A DNA stretch of 64,000 bases from Plantago ovata (lineage: Eukaryota; Streptophyta; Magnoliopsida; Lamiales; Plantaginaceae). Where the stretch lies: NCBI GenBank assembly GCA_028274465.1, contig CM051458.1:22955566-23019565 (forward strand), in the 5' to 3' direction. Below are positions 1 through 13,226 of this stretch, in pieces (position 1 is the stretch's first letter; every line of letters starts with the position of its first letter). A program made the position numbers and the translations under genes. The notes under the pieces are model-generated. The model searched no databases and was not told where the DNA came from. It worked only from the letters and a program-made list of their open reading frames with translations.

Positions 1-1100
1 GGACTTCGAGACTGCTTAGTTATGCGTGTAGAGTACAACTAATTCGAAGTGTGCTCTTTTCCATTACAAGCTATTGGGCTCAAGTATTCCCGTTGCCAAA
101 AAAAATTTTAAAGCATATAGAAGCGTTATGTAGGTGTTTCTTATGGAGTGGTAAGGAAACAATTACAAAAATGGCTCCTATTGCGTGGGAAACGCTGTGT
201 GAACAAAAAGTCAGATGGGGGTTGAACCTGATTGCACTTGGTGACTGGAATAAAGCAATGATGATAAAGTTGATGTGGAATTTGAGTTCCAAAGCGGACA
301 AACTTTGGGTCCGGTGGATTCATGCATACTATATGAAAAATTGTAGTGCAATGGAGTATGTAACGCAAGCTGGCTGCTCATGGATTCTGAAAACTATCCT
401 AAAGCAGAGGGATTTGCTGTTGCAAAATTCTGTCAGCTACATAATTCAGGGAAAGGAGAGATTCCCCACTGCTGCAATTTACAGAGAGATTAGAGGTGAA
501 AAAGAACACATTGAATGGAGAAATATGACCCTTAACAACAAAGCTCGACCAATTAAGAGCGGTCTTTACCTTATGGATGTGCTTACATGGGAGAATGAGT
601 ACTAAAGATCGACTGATGCATATAGGTATACAGACTGATGAAAGATGTGTGTTTTGTGGTCAACAGGAAAGTAGGCAGCACTTGTTTTTTGAGTGCAGTT
701 TTACTAGCAAAGTTTGGGCTTCTGTTTTGGAAAAAATACATGTGATCAAGAGAAGGCCAGGAGATTGGAACATTCAATATGCTTGGTTGTTGAGCAATAC
801 AAAAGGGAAAAGCAAACAAGCGCAGGTTGTGAAGACTGCGATTGCTGAGACGATCTATGGATTATGGTTGATGAGGAACAATGTAGTCTTCCAGGCAAAG
901 GCACCTGATGAACACATTTTTGATCAAATAGTACAAACTATTTTAGATAGATGCAAGATTTTTGGCAATCTGAGCCAGTTTTGACAAAGGCTAAGATTGC
1001 AACATTGATAGACTTGTATAGGGTCATTTGGTAGGATGATGAACCTGGATCATTTTGATCGGTATGTACTTGAATTGTTTTGGTAATACGAAAAGTGTTC

Positions 1101-1134
<34 letters not shown>
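1..1134 (+). mobile_element. 3' end of L1-type LINE (non-LTR retrotransposon)
   Basis: The stretch encodes the C-terminal part of a plant LINE ORF2 protein and ends in a pure A run at 1107-1134, the hallmark of an L1-type 3' end on the + strand. The element enters from outside the window, so its 5' end and target duplication cannot be seen. The endonuclease and the catalytic YADD core of the reverse transcriptase lie upstream or are missing. I cannot tell whether it is a full-length copy. Confidence 0.85.
3..984 (+). pseudogene. LINE ORF2 C-terminus (RT thumb/connection and zf-RVT domain), frameshifted
   Basis: Frame 3 is open from the window edge to 605 and holds the post-catalytic RT region of plant LINEs (motifs LLSYAxRVQLIRSVLFSI, YWAQVFPLPKK, IAWETLCEQK, GGL-like WGLNLI). 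A second frame (577-984) continues with the reverse-transcriptase zinc-binding domain: WLMCLHGRMSTKDRL-like start, then CVFCGQQESRQHLFFEC with the Cys-X2-Cys...His...Cys arrangement. The change of frame near 577-605 means at least one indel. In life this protein copies LINE RNA at a nicked target site. The copy is broken and cannot make the full protein as it stands. Confidence 0.8.
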
Positions 1135-1135
<1 letters not shown>

Positions 1136-1230
1136 TTGTGTTAAGATCACCTAATGGAGGTTTGTTAAAGTTTTCTAATGGGTTTGCTAGCCAAACCCTT
1201 CCCTCCATTGATGTTTGTTAAAGTTTGCAT

Positions 1231-1437
1231 ATCTAACCCGTATGCTATTAGCATAAATTTTTTAATAATCGAACCATTACAATTTCACAAGTAGCATTAC
1301 AAAGCTAGTAATAAATTATAAATAATCCCGCACTTGGCGAGAATTTAACCTATGACCTCTAGTGTTATGACACCTCAGTCTAAATTGAGCTAGACCTCAT
1401 TGGTATGCTATTAGCATAAATAGCATACGGGTTAGAT
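1231..1437. repeat. Interrupted palindrome with 19-bp perfect arms
   Basis: The arm at 1231-1249 (atctaacccgtatgctatt) is the exact reverse complement of 1419-1437. Without the SINE between them the two arms would almost touch and form a long hairpin. The arms are part of the target sequence, not of the inserted element. Confidence 0.85.
1259..1403 (-). mobile_element. tRNA-derived SINE with 18-bp target duplication
   Basis: The 145-bp body is flanked by a perfect 18-bp direct repeat, tatgctattagcataaat, at 1241-1258 and 1404-1421. Read on the minus strand it begins with a tRNA-like segment (GAGGTCTAGCTCAATT as A-box region, GGTTAAATTCTCGCC as a degenerate B box) and ends in an AT-rich tail beside the duplication. 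This is the layout of a plant tRNA-derived SINE mobilised by LINE machinery. The family name is not assigned. Confidence 0.75.
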
Positions 1438-1576
1438 GTATATTTTATTATTTTTTTCTTTTACCATTTTCTTTTATATTGCTTTTGTTTTTTCATTGTA
1501 ACATTAATTTGATGGTACTCTTAACTTGATCTAGCATTTTAATATGGTCATAAGCCCATAACCGATGTACTCTGTT

Positions 1577-1607
<31 letters not shown>

Positions 1608-2640
1608 TAATATGTAGTAGTTATTTTGTATTTTAATATTATCGAGTATAGTATTTTTCTTTTAATTTCATGATATTTTAATTAATTAACAACATTTGCA
1701 TTATATAAAATGTGAAGGTTTGAAAGAAATGTAAAAATAAATAAAGTAGTTTAAAAAGAAATGGGAAAATAAATAGAAATATTTGGTAAGATAAGAGTAT
1801 GAGGGTTGGAGATGAAGAGTATGATAGAGTTAGATGTGACTGGAATGCTGGCGTGGCGTAAACTAGAGTTTGTGAGTCGGAGATAGTGTAAATGATGTAC
1901 TAACAGAATCACGTACATAACCGTAGTGTACTATTCTTTTGGCATAATGTACTACTTAATCCCTAATGTGTAAATGCAGTACAAAAGTGTCAAGTTTACC
2001 CTCTGAACCCCTTAATCATCTTTATCTTTCATATATATTATTATAGTAGTAATAGTTTCCAATGTTCATTGCTAAAGCCGTAAGGCAGATGATTTGTATA
2101 ATACTTGCAGTCTTGCATCATGAGTCTCATGACACCCTCCACAAGCAAAGACATATCTTACTTTTCTGATTTTAATATCATATGTTTCTCCTTCTCACAG
2201 GTTTCTTTTACAACAATTGGACCACATGTTGTTACTTGTGTTGCAAGTGCCACAAAAAAATCCTGTGAGTAAAATCATATACTTTAATAAGGCTAAAAAT
2301 CTTTTGTTTTAACAACTCTTTGGTGCATAAATTAGTCTTTCTTTATGTAACTCAAGCCCAAGATATCATGTATATCGACTATACATGAAGGAGGATACAG
2401 GCCAAGTTAGTAGTAGTAGTAGTATATATAATTACTTGTAAGAAATAATTTTTGTTTATTAGTTAATCTGACTATCTGAGTTATTGAACTAGTGCTGCAG
2501 TAAAGATGCTTCAATGACTCAGAATTCCAAACCTTCTGTAGACTCTTCAGACCTATGGAAGCAAAGCATATGATTCAGGACAACTTTTTCTTTTTGCTAT
2601 CAACTTTATATTTTTATACTAGTACTTAAAATAGTGACAC
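1438..2640. other. AT-rich intergenic DNA upstream of the SEO-like gene
   Basis: About 1.2 kb of AT-rich sequence with a poly(T) run near 1586-1606 and a short (agt)n stretch near 2408-2423. I see no gene, RNA gene or complete transposon. The last few hundred bases are presumably the promoter of the following gene. Confidence 0.5.
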
Positions 2641-2648
2641 TATCATCA

Positions 2649-2657
2649 CTATAAATA
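2649..2657 (+). promoter_or_regulatory. TATA box of the SEO-like gene
   Basis: The sequence ctataaata lies about 90 bp upstream of the start codon at 2743, with a pyrimidine-rich stretch (about 2690-2700) where a plant transcription start would be expected. No other TATA motif is as well placed. Confidence 0.55.
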
Positions 2658-2742
2658 CCCAGTTAAAAGAACTCCAAATGTGCACAATATCTTCTTCTTA
2701 TAACACCTATCTGATAAAACCGCCTTGCTCTCAAATCCGATA

Positions 2743-5700
2743 ATGCTGAGCCATGACATTGTCCCTGCAGTTCATACGCCTACTCCACACACAGATCATG
2801 CACAGTATGCTACCGCTTCCTATGGAGGGCATCCATTGGATCATGGTGCGGTGAAGCCTCTTCAGTCACATGCTGCTGGTCGGAGCCAGATGATGGGTGG
2901 CAGTCAAGGCCGATCCTTTTCCACAGACGAAGCTGCACTCAACAAGCAGATTCTTGCGACTCATGCTCCAGATATTGAGAACCTCAATGTGAGGCCGGTC
3001 CTTTCTATCGTGGAGCATATCATACACCTTGGAAAGCCTTCAAATCTTGATGCTACTCATGTTAATGTATGTGTATCATCTGGCTTACTGGCTTACGTGT
3101 ATGACTGTAAGATTAATCCCTTCGCATTTCACTGAAACTTTCAAATGCTATGTATGAATGCAGGAAACTCATATGAAACCACATTTAGACATGATTGACA
3201 ACAAGAAGGTCGTACACAGTCCTCACCAAGATCACATGCAGCCTTTCGAGACTACTTATCATAACCAGGGAGTTTTCCATGGTTCTGAACATGACACTGA
3301 TATTGTTAAACTACTGTCGTTTCCCATCAACAAGATCTCAGCTGAGGTACAAACTAGATTTCTTTAGGCCAACATTCATATAGTTAATCCTCATGATTTA
3401 ACGTACTTTAATTAAGCTTAACACATAAAGCATCAGGAAATATACATTTGTAACTTCAAAACTATATGTAACAGATGATTTGCAAATGCGCTGATGGAAT
3501 ACAAGGTCATCAAGTAGCCATGGACCTCCTGAATTCAATGTCTAACTACTCGTGGGATTCCAAGGTGGTCATTTCATTTGCTGCTTTTGCCATCAAATAT
3601 GGCGAGTTTTGGCTGGTTGAGCATCTTCACATGTCAAATCCACTAGCAAAGAACATGCTATTCTGAAAGATCTGTCTGGAATAATGGAGCATGCTGGAAT
3701 TGTAAGAAAGAAGTTTGAGGAAGTTTTTGACCTCTTAGGTGCAATAACGAAGGTGACACACTGTATCGTAGAATTTCATGAGCTTCCATCTAATTACATT
3801 AGCCGTGAATCACCGGAATTGGCAGCTGCTACAGCTCACATTCCAATAGCTGTTTACTGGATCATAAGGAGTCTTCTTGTCTGTAAATCATTAATCGTGA
3901 ACCTCACTGGCAGCCAAAGCGAGTATGTTCTGTTTCTACTCTTTTTCAAAAACAAAAAAATGTTTTGATACTTCTTGACAATTCTTTAGTGAACTTGGGA
4001 CATATTGATTAGATAATTTGATCTGATGGACACATTTTTTCTCTGCTGATTAGGTATAATATGATGTCAACTGCGGATTCTTGGGAGACACTAAGTCTGA
4101 TTCATAAGCTCTCGGTCATACTGGATCACTTACAAAAGCAACTGCATATTTGCAAAGACTTGATTCGTAAGTTATTTAGGGTGATAAACGGAGCGCAACA
4201 TAGAGCATATCATGAGAATTCACACATGAATAACAGGAATGAAAAGGTGCACATAAACAAGATCAATTTCATTATGTTTCTGAAAATGTACTTCTTTTGC
4301 AGTACGGAAAAGTCTGAAGATGCTTATATGGCTTTCAAGAAACTTATGGATCAATCTCATATCGACAACATGAAAGTTCTCAGAGCCATGATTCGGGCCA
4401 GAGAAGATCAGAAGCCACTTTATGATGGTACTAAAAGGATGAATGTAAGTTATTTTAATTTCTCTTGTCTGTAACTTGTTTTCCTGATCTGTGAAGCTAA
4501 GTATATAGCTGGGACTGAATATTCTTGTTTTTTCATGCATGATAACAGGATCGACTTGAGGTACTCCGACTGAAGTACGTGCTACTACTGATTTCTGATT
4601 TCCAGCTTCCTCAGGAAGAGTTGAACATTCTCCATTTAATTTTCGACCAATCAACAATGAGGAATGAATATGACGTTCTTTGGCTCCCTATCGTTGATCC
4701 GGCAACCTCGTTGTCCTCAGCACAGGAAACAACTTTCTATGAACTGCGTAACAACAGCATGCCATGGTACTCGGTCGATCATCCTGCATTAGTTGAGCCA
4801 GTAGCCATGAGGTACATACGAGAGTTCTGGCATTTCAACCACATGCCTATGCTAGTTGTCTTGGATCCCCAAGGCAAAGTCTCAAACATCGATGCCTTAC
4901 CCATGATGTGGATTTGGGGTAGCAATGCTTTTCCCTTCACCAAAATCAGGGAAAGAGCTCTCTGGACAGAATATGAATGGAACATGGAGTTATTAGCTGA
5001 TGCCATCGATCCACGTATGCCAGAATGGGTATGTTTAAGACTAAGTCTAGTTATCATGTCGTGCGTTAACTACCTGAAACATGATACAGTACTGAAAATT
5101 ATTTTTTTTTGACAGATAAGATCGAATAAGCTGATATGTCTATACGGAGGTGAGGACATAGAATGGATCCGTAAGTTCACCCTGCAAGCAAGAGCAATAG
5201 CCACCCATCTACAAATCCCCCTGGAAATGCTTTACGTGGGCAAGCGTAATCCAAGGGCAAAGGTTCAGCACTGCCACGAGGTAATCGACAGGGAGAAGCT
5301 GAGCCATGTCTTCTCAGCCAGGGACTACTATGACTACGTCTGGTATTTCTGGGTGAGGCTGTGGAGCATGTGGAATTCCAAGAAGCAACTAGGCATGACA
5401 ATCGATAATGACCGCATAATGCAAGAGATCATGGATTTGCTACCTTCGACAGCAGCGAGCGTGGCTGGGCAGTTTTTAGCAGAGGAAACCACCAGATGAC
5501 TAAGGGAAACGGAGATATCATTCTGCTAGTTCTGGAAAAATTCGAGAACTGGGTGTACAGGGTGGATCATCACGAGAAGTTTGTATCGGTGCTTGATGAG
5601 GAAATAAGGGGCACCAGCACTGAACACCACTGCAACAGGCTCATTCTGCCAGGCCATGCAGGATACATTCCTGATCAGGTTGTTTGCTCTGAGTGTGGCA

Positions 5701-5744
5701 AGACGATGGACAAGTTTGTCATGTATCGCTGCTGCACCGACTGA
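2743..5744 (+). pseudogene. SEOR: Sieve element occlusion (SEO/SEOR) gene, seven exons, three single-base frame breaks
   Basis: SEO proteins are structural P-proteins that form filaments in phloem sieve elements and are thought to help seal wounded sieve tubes. Exons by GT-AG sites: 2743-3066, 3164-3346, 3475-3922, 4054-4166, 4303-4444, 4549-5028, 5116-5744. Family marks are the N-terminal DEAALNKQILATHAPD and SNPLAK, the middle CIVEFHELPSNYIS, AHIPIAVYWIIRS and HIDNMKVLRAMI, the thioredoxin-like region with LLLISDFQLP and YGGEDIEWIRKFT, and the C-terminal HHCNRLILPG and CSECGKTMDKFVMYRCC. Start: the ATG at 2743 (MLSHD). Frame slips occur at 3657/3658, about 4316 and 5443-5450. Each behaves as a loss of one base, and adding three bases to the 2,319-bp exon sum gives exactly 774 codons, near the usual family length. 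So this is either a very young pseudogene or an intact gene with consensus errors. Confidence 0.88.
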
Positions 5745-6073
5745 TCTGATGATCAATGACGATGCATTTCTACCTACATATATATGAAAACTCATTGGGC
5801 ACCGGTTTATTCAGCTACATTATATACTTGAGAATAAGTCTAGAATTATTTAATCCATGTTCTCCATTTTATGTTGAGTTTTTTCTTCTCTCAATTTATT
5901 GTTTAAGAGAGAATATGAATCCATCCATTCGTTCTTTGAATATGCAATACATCTTTCTTAATTGGAAACGCAGTGTGTGTCTGTCGCAACCTTATCAGGT
6001 GATCATTTTACACTGTCGAACTGTTTAACTATATTTTGGTATACGCCGATAAATTTCCCTTGCAGATCAGACA
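5745..6073. other. Shared 3' region between the convergent SEO-like and GA2ox-like genes
   Basis: About 330 bp of AT-rich sequence that must hold the 3' UTRs and polyadenylation signals of two convergent genes. Short ORFs here match nothing I recognise. Confidence 0.5.
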
Positions 6074-7904
<1,831 letters not shown>

Positions 7905-8149
7905 TTCTTATAATGTATACAGTATTACAGTATAACCGTAGGCAGTAGCAACGAAAATATGAAACTCAGGGTGTGCCAATAGTATGTTTTGTTGGTGAGG
8001 TTAACTAGAAAGCTGCAGGAGAGTAGTACCAATCACACTCCGTCACCAGTAATTTTAGTTAAAGGAAAGAACGAGATTGTCACATTGATTAATTATCGTC
8101 ATTTCAATTCATTAAGCACTATACTAGTAACCGTGCGTGTGAATCGCTC
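7905..8149. other. Upstream flank of the GA2ox-like gene up to the scaffold gap
   Basis: About 245 bp between the likely start codon of the minus-strand GA2ox-like gene and the N run. It should hold that gene's promoter, but I see no clear TATA box. Confidence 0.35.
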
Positions 8150-8249
8150 NNNNNNNNNNNNNNNNNNNNNNNNNNNNNNNNNNNNNNNNNNNNNNNNNNN
8201 NNNNNNNNNNNNNNNNNNNNNNNNNNNNNNNNNNNNNNNNNNNNNNNNN
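8150..8249. other. Assembly gap, exactly 100 N
   Basis: A run of exactly 100 N is the usual placeholder for a scaffold join of unknown size. Order and orientation across it rest on scaffolding, not on read-through sequence. Confidence 0.99.
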
Positions 8250-8550
8250 TAATTGAAGAAAATCGATTGCCTAATATAACACTGCTACATTTTTTTAAAA
8301 GTCAGTACAATAAGTGTGAGATATAGGATATTTCTCGATAAATATGTTTCTAAATGAGCTTCGATTTTACTAATGTATCAAAACAGAATACATATAAGTA
8401 TAGAATTGGCAATGCATTATGATAAAATTGAGTAGCTACAATTTCTCTATTACAATGTTTTTCGAAAAAACGAAGTAAACATATAATGAGCATGATAGCT
8501 ACATCTAGAAAATAGACATAAAACGAAATTAAAATATTATTAAAAAAACA
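8250..8550. other. AT-rich 3' flank of the F-box-like gene
   Basis: About 300 bp of AT-rich sequence between the gap and the stop codon of the minus-strand F-box-like gene. It should contain the 3' UTR. No other feature is visible. Confidence 0.4.
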
Positions 8551-8982
8551 TCAGTCCATAATATCATCATCGTAGTCTTCAACTCGTCCTTGAAATACTT
8601 TGAAAAAATCAACAGCCATGTAGACATGAGTTTCAAAATCCGCCATGCACCGTCGACATGTAAGTCCAAACCTTTGTTTTGGAGTAGGAACCTCATGGAT
8701 TTCACAAAATCGATCAAAGTATAGCCACACGTATTGACAAGCATGGACCCTGTCTAACTTACCGCACAAATAAAAACGACACTCCTCAAGTCTAGAAGCA
8801 CTTGCATTGTCATTCAATATATCCATGAGTTCATTAAATCCTCGAACTCTTAATCTTTTATCATCAAAAGACAGCAATTTCACGATCATACTTGTGTACC
8901 TTCCATAAGGATGACCTCCTCGGATTATCTTTTCACAGAGATAATCAACGTGATTCCATTTCATGTGTTCAAAGACATCGGA
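8551..8982 (-). CDS. F-box-like protein, exon 3 (C-terminal Cys-rich region)
   Basis: This is the third and last coding exon of a minus-strand gene whose exons 2 and 1 lie 52 kb away at 61153-61318 and 61414-61517. The exon begins after a good acceptor (pyrimidine-rich, ending ttttcag) and codes for 143 residues plus stop in phase 0, matching the phase left by exon 2. The protein resembles the plant At2g35280/At1g67623-like F-box group: GGHPYGRYTSMIVKLLS and RVRGFNELMDIL correspond to the Sel1/TPR-like middle region; ECRFYLCGKL and CRRCMADFE to the C-terminal Cys-rich part. Such proteins are thought to choose substrates for SCF ubiquitin ligases; the target is unknown. The tail is acidic (EDYDDDIMD). 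A Sirevirus LTR starts 75 bp upstream, inside the intron. Confidence 0.78.
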   Translation of the reverse strand, partial: SDVFEHMKWNHVDYLCEKIIRGGHPYGRYTSMIVKLLSFDDKRLRVRGFNELMDILNDNASASRLEECRFYLCGKLDRVHACQYVWLYFDRFCEIHEVPTPKQRFGLTCRRCMADFETHVYMAVDFFKVFQGRVEDYDDDIMD

Positions 8983-9052
8983 CTGAAAAGGCAAAATTGT
9001 ATCTAACTCTAAGACATATTACATATAAAATAACAGTACGAATAATATTATG

Positions 9053-9057
9053 TAAAG
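9053..9057. repeat. Target-site duplication taaag (left copy)
   Basis: The 5-bp taaag directly before the left LTR is repeated at 61089-61093 directly after the right LTR. This shows that 9058-61088 is a single insertion event plus later nested insertions. Confidence 0.92.
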
Positions 9058-10634
9058 TGTTAGGAAACTTGTAATTTTGATGAGCAATTAACCATGATAA
9101 ATTAAGGAAAGTCCAGTAACTAGTACTCTTAAGGTCCATAGGAATTTAGAATTTTAAGGACATTGTAAAAGAGGAACGTTTGCTGAAGACTTAGAGTAGG
9201 TGCTAGATAGGTTGGTTTTACCGCTTATGATGTATCTTGTTTTCTGAAAAGAAATACAACCTATTGAAGCATTTTCTGATGATGTACTTTGTTTACACAA
9301 ACAAACTATTGAAGCATTTAGAAACCGCTCAGAAACTTGAAGAATTCGAAGATCTGAAGACTAGAAGATTTCTGAAGACTGGTATCTACAAAGGCACGTG
9401 TTGCTTAGAAAGTGGAAACTTCAGCAACAGCATTGCATAAGTGAAAATCTAAACGACAGAGTAGGTTGTGCTTGCTGAAACTGAGACTGACCACTTGCTG
9501 ATGAACATTTGTGACCTCTTGCTGAAAGTACTTGCATTTGCGCTCCAATGATACTGTTTGAATTTCATTTCAAATATGCATTAAATGCAAAGCATGCACG
9601 CGAAGGACATGAAGACTAGAAGACAACAAAGGACGCTGTTGAAAGTACAAAAGCAAGATAGTGACATCTTAAGGAACAAAAGCCTTAGAACTTAAAATTC
9701 AAACGGCTCCTTATTTTCACTATAAATAGAGGTCATCCGGCAAAGAGTTGAAGTGTGTCAACAACGTGATCAAACTCTCACTTGTGCTTAAACTCACATA
9801 CCCTTCAATACTCTTCACTGCCATTGATCCGTTCCAAGACTTAAATCTTGAAAAAGCTACTTGTGAAGAAGTAGAACTTACACGGCTAAGAAATTAGTTA
9901 AGTGTTCTTTCTTTCTTTCGAACAAGAACAAGTCTTGACACCAGAAACAATCAAACTTGTTTACTGCAAAGTATTCAAAGTTTTGTTTCTTAGATTACTT
10001 GTTGTAACTGAATAAGTTATAATTAAGTTATCTCATCCCAAACCTCTCTAACTGAAAATACACCCTTTCAGGCGTGATATTCAGGGGGAACTTAATCGAG
10101 CATAGTGTTGCTGATTAAAAGTCCCAAGTTTGGTGGAGAACTAGGTTACGTTCTCTAGTTAGGTTGGAAACGAAGCAAGTGTGCTTTGGTTTCTGTTTGG
10201 ATCGCTCTAGATAGGTGTTGTAAGGAACCTCAAACTTATCTTAGTGGATTCTGTCCTAGGAAGGACAAAGTAGATTAGTTGAGAGATTACGCCACTCTCA
10301 GATACCACTATAAAATGTGTTTGTGTGATTTACTTAATGCATTTAGTTTTCAGCAAAGCATATCTATCTGTACACAATCACTCACTTCACTTGCTGAAAC
10401 TATCACTTACTGACAAAAACACTTATTGTATCAAAGACTTTCGCTCTCTGATTTTTAAGTATCAGCAAAACTAGTTACTGTGAAGTAACTTGCTCTTGCT
10501 GAGATAGTTAAGTATCAGCAAACTCATTAATGAAAAGTAATAAGTACTTGCTGAGAAAGTTTTTAAACGACGAAAGTTTGAAAAGACTATTCACCCCCCC
10601 TCTAGTCTTTTCTTGTTGTTTAAAGGGACCAACA
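9058..10634 (+). repeat. Sirevirus 5' LTR
   Basis: It starts TGTTAGGAAA and ends ACCAACA. A promoter-like ctataaatagag at 9720-9731 gives a probable transcription start near 9750-9760. A near-palindromic ATGCATTAAATGCAAAG lies about 140 bp upstream of this TATA box. The motif TGCTGA or its complement TCAGCA occurs about twelve times. Confidence 0.93.
9720..9731 (+). promoter_or_regulatory. LTR promoter TATA box
   Basis: The sequence ctataaatagag is a good plant TATA box and is kept in the right LTR near 60175 with one change. It would drive the genomic RNA of the Sirevirus. Confidence 0.6.
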
Positions 10635-10636
10635 AG

Positions 10637-10650
10637 TGGTATCAGAGCTG
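10637..10650 (+). promoter_or_regulatory. Primer-binding site (initiator tRNA-Met)
   Basis: The sequence tggtatcagagctg starts 2 nt after the LTR end. The tggtatcagagc core is the usual copia primer site complementary to the 3' end of plant initiator tRNA-Met. Confidence 0.88.
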
Positions 10651-10746
10651 GAGGTTCTTTAACCTTCAGCACTGAACCTAGATCCCCTTAGGTGCTTTCC
10701 GTAAATCACTCTCACTTGATCAGTTTGGTAGTCTTTTGCTGATAGG

Positions 10747-12575
10747 ATGTCTTTAGGAGATGATCCCTTGCTGAAGCTGGAAAACTACGAAAAATGGCGA
10801 AACAACATGATGCTACATCTTGAGGCCATTAGTGATGAGATGGTTACTGTCATTAATGATGGACCTATCAAAATCACTAAGGTTGAAAGAAGTTTTCCTC
10901 ACAAAACCACTGAAGCTGGAAAGGAAACTATCTTAGACGAACCAGTTGATACTGTCGTTCCAAAACCAAGAGAGGAATGGACTTCCGACGAAGCCAAGAG
11001 ATTCCGTCTTGATGGCCAAGCAAGAAACATCATCATTCGATCAACTCCGGATACTATACAGTGCAAACTTTGGGGTGCTAAAACTGCTAAGGAAGCTTGG
11101 AAAATGGTTCAAGATCTTTGTGGTGGATCTGACAAAACCAAGGAAAACAAACTCGAAGTGCTGAAGTTAAAGTTCCAGAACTTTAAACAAGGTACAAATG
11201 AGTCACTGGAAGACTTGGACTTCAGATTCACTACTCTAGTTAGTGAGATGACAGCCTTGGGTGTTGGAAATCTTTACTCAGATTCTGAGAAGGTGAAAAC
11301 CATCATCAGAAGTCTGAACCAAGAATGGATCCATACTCAGAACTTCTACTACAATCAAGGAATGCCAAACATTACACCAACAGAGTTGTTCTCTCATCTT
11401 GCTACTGTCAACTACGAGACAAAGCAAAGAGAAAATGTGTTCGCTGAAAAATCGCAAAACATTGCTCTTGCTGCAAAGCCGTCATCTTCTGAAAAGAAGA
11501 ATGATAAAGAGCCTGCTAATGAAAATACTTTGGTTGTCAAAAACATGAAGAAATTCATCAGTAAGGAACTTGAAAGGCGAAAAGCAAAAGAGAAGCTGAA
11601 AAAGCATCTTGGTAACAACTACCATAAGTACAAGAATGAGACTGGCTCGCTGAACAAGCAAGCTCAGCAAGCAACCTCATCAGAAGAACCAGCAGTTGGA
11701 AATGATCTCTGCTTTTACTGCAAAAAGCCTGGACACTTCAAAGCAAATTGCCCTTTGCTGAAAGGCAAATCTGCTGAAAAGAAGAAGAAGTTCAAAAGAG
11801 CTTTTATTGGTGAAGAAAAGAAGAAGCTTCAAGCAAAAATCGATGCATTATGCATTGATACTAGCTCCGAAGACAGTGAGGATGAAAGCTTAGACACTGA
11901 CGATGAAGAAGCCACTCTTGACGTAGAGATTGGCAAAGAAGTTTGTGGAATAGCTATGGAAGCTTATCCAGATGTGTCAAACTACGAGTTCTCCCTCATG
12001 GCCGGTCAGGTAAATAATCCTACCTATGACTTTGACTCAGAAAGTGAAGACGAGATTGACCTTGACAAGATTCAAGGAGAAATTGAAATATTTGAGAAAC
12101 TCTGAGCAAACAGCAAGAGAAACTACAGATTGCTGAAACTCTGACCATGCAGACTACTGAAAAGTATATCTTGCTGAAGGAAGAGAAAGAAGAAAAGGAT
12201 GCTGAAATAAGGCGTCTTAAGAAGTTGATTGCTGAAGCTACAGAGAAGAATTCTCAAATGGCATTAGAATTGGAAGAATATCAGTCCTCAATTTTAAAGT
12301 TACTTGCTGAAATCCAAGAGATGAAAAAAATGAAAATCAACTTCAAATCTTATGCTGATGCAAGTAATACGCTGACTGAACTAAACTCTTATTTGAGAGA
12401 TCCATCTCAGAAAGAAGGTTTAGGTGCAACGTATGAAGGTGATGACGTAATAATCTTGAGTAAAGACAAATCACCGATTTCCTTTGTACATGCTACTGAT
12501 AGTGGTCAACCAGAACTCTATCAGTTTGGTCAATCTAGGGTTGCTGAAAATGCAATCAAGTACCTACGACCATAA
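10747..12575 (+). pseudogene. Sirevirus gag with CCHC zinc knuckle and coiled-coil tail, one frameshift
   Basis: Gag forms the virus-like particle and packages element RNA. The first frame (10747-12105, 452 codons) holds the UBN2/gag-like capsid region: FRLDGQARNIIIRSTPD, WKMVQDLCGG, LKFQNFKQGTNESLEDLDFRF. It then has a zinc knuckle at about residues 321-334 (CFYCKKPGHFKANC) and an acidic stretch (SSEDSEDESLDTDDEE). Just before the stop at 12103-12105 a second frame takes over (through 12575) with a heptad-rich segment (KEEKDAEIRRLKKLIAEATE), as expected for the long gag of Sireviruses. One lost base near 12095-12105 explains the break. The start ATG follows the primer site by about 100 bp. 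Confidence 0.85.
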
Positions 12576-13226
12576 AGCCCGCTGTTGCTACTCAAAGTAA
12601 CAAGACTTTAAAAGGAAAACAGGTTGCTGAGAAGCAAACTGTAAAGAAAAAGGATGCTGTAAAGCATTCCGCCAAACAAGTTGTTGAAAAGTAATTTGTT
12701 AAGTCAAAAGGCAATATTACTAAAAGTAATCAGAAGACCTTTGCTGACAAACCTGAATCAAGTAAGGTTGCTGACACAAAAGCTCAGCGTTCTCCAAAAA
12801 GTGGACTAGGTTTCAAAACCAAGCAAAGTCGACTTTTTCACGAGTATAAGCAAAGTCATCAAAGATACTTCAAAGAGATGAACAAAATCAAGCCTAAGAG
12901 TTCTGAAAAGACTCAAATGCTAGGGCTAGAAGGAACCTTGCTAGAAAAGAACTTATTGAAAAGTATGTTCAGCAAAAAGGACAACAGAGCAAGACACCAC
13001 ATCAGAGAGTGGACTTGATCAGCACGAATCAAAAGTCTTTTGGCTCAAAACCTTCTAGTTCCTCGGCAAGTAGAAAACAAGTCAAAGTTGAAAAACTTAA
13101 GACTTGGGTTTCCACTGGACGGATTCTTGAACATGTTAATGGACATCCAATATTGGATAATTAACTTGTTTACTCTTGATTGTGCAGACTTCAGCCACGG
13201 AGACAAACGATGCAATATGACACTTT
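12576..13226 (+). other. Degenerate gag-protease linker of the Sirevirus
   Basis: About 650 bp with stops in all frames but the same codon flavour as gag (many Lys, Ser and TTGCTGA words). It is the expected place for the end of gag and the start of protease. No clean domain can be read. Confidence 0.6.

Noticed and set aside
1231..1437. MITE with 19-bp terminal inverted repeats
   Set aside because: The 18-bp direct repeat inside the arms and the tRNA-like body are better explained by a SINE in a palindromic target.
7989..8252. 87-codon ORF running into N
   Set aside because: Its length is produced by the 100-N gap.
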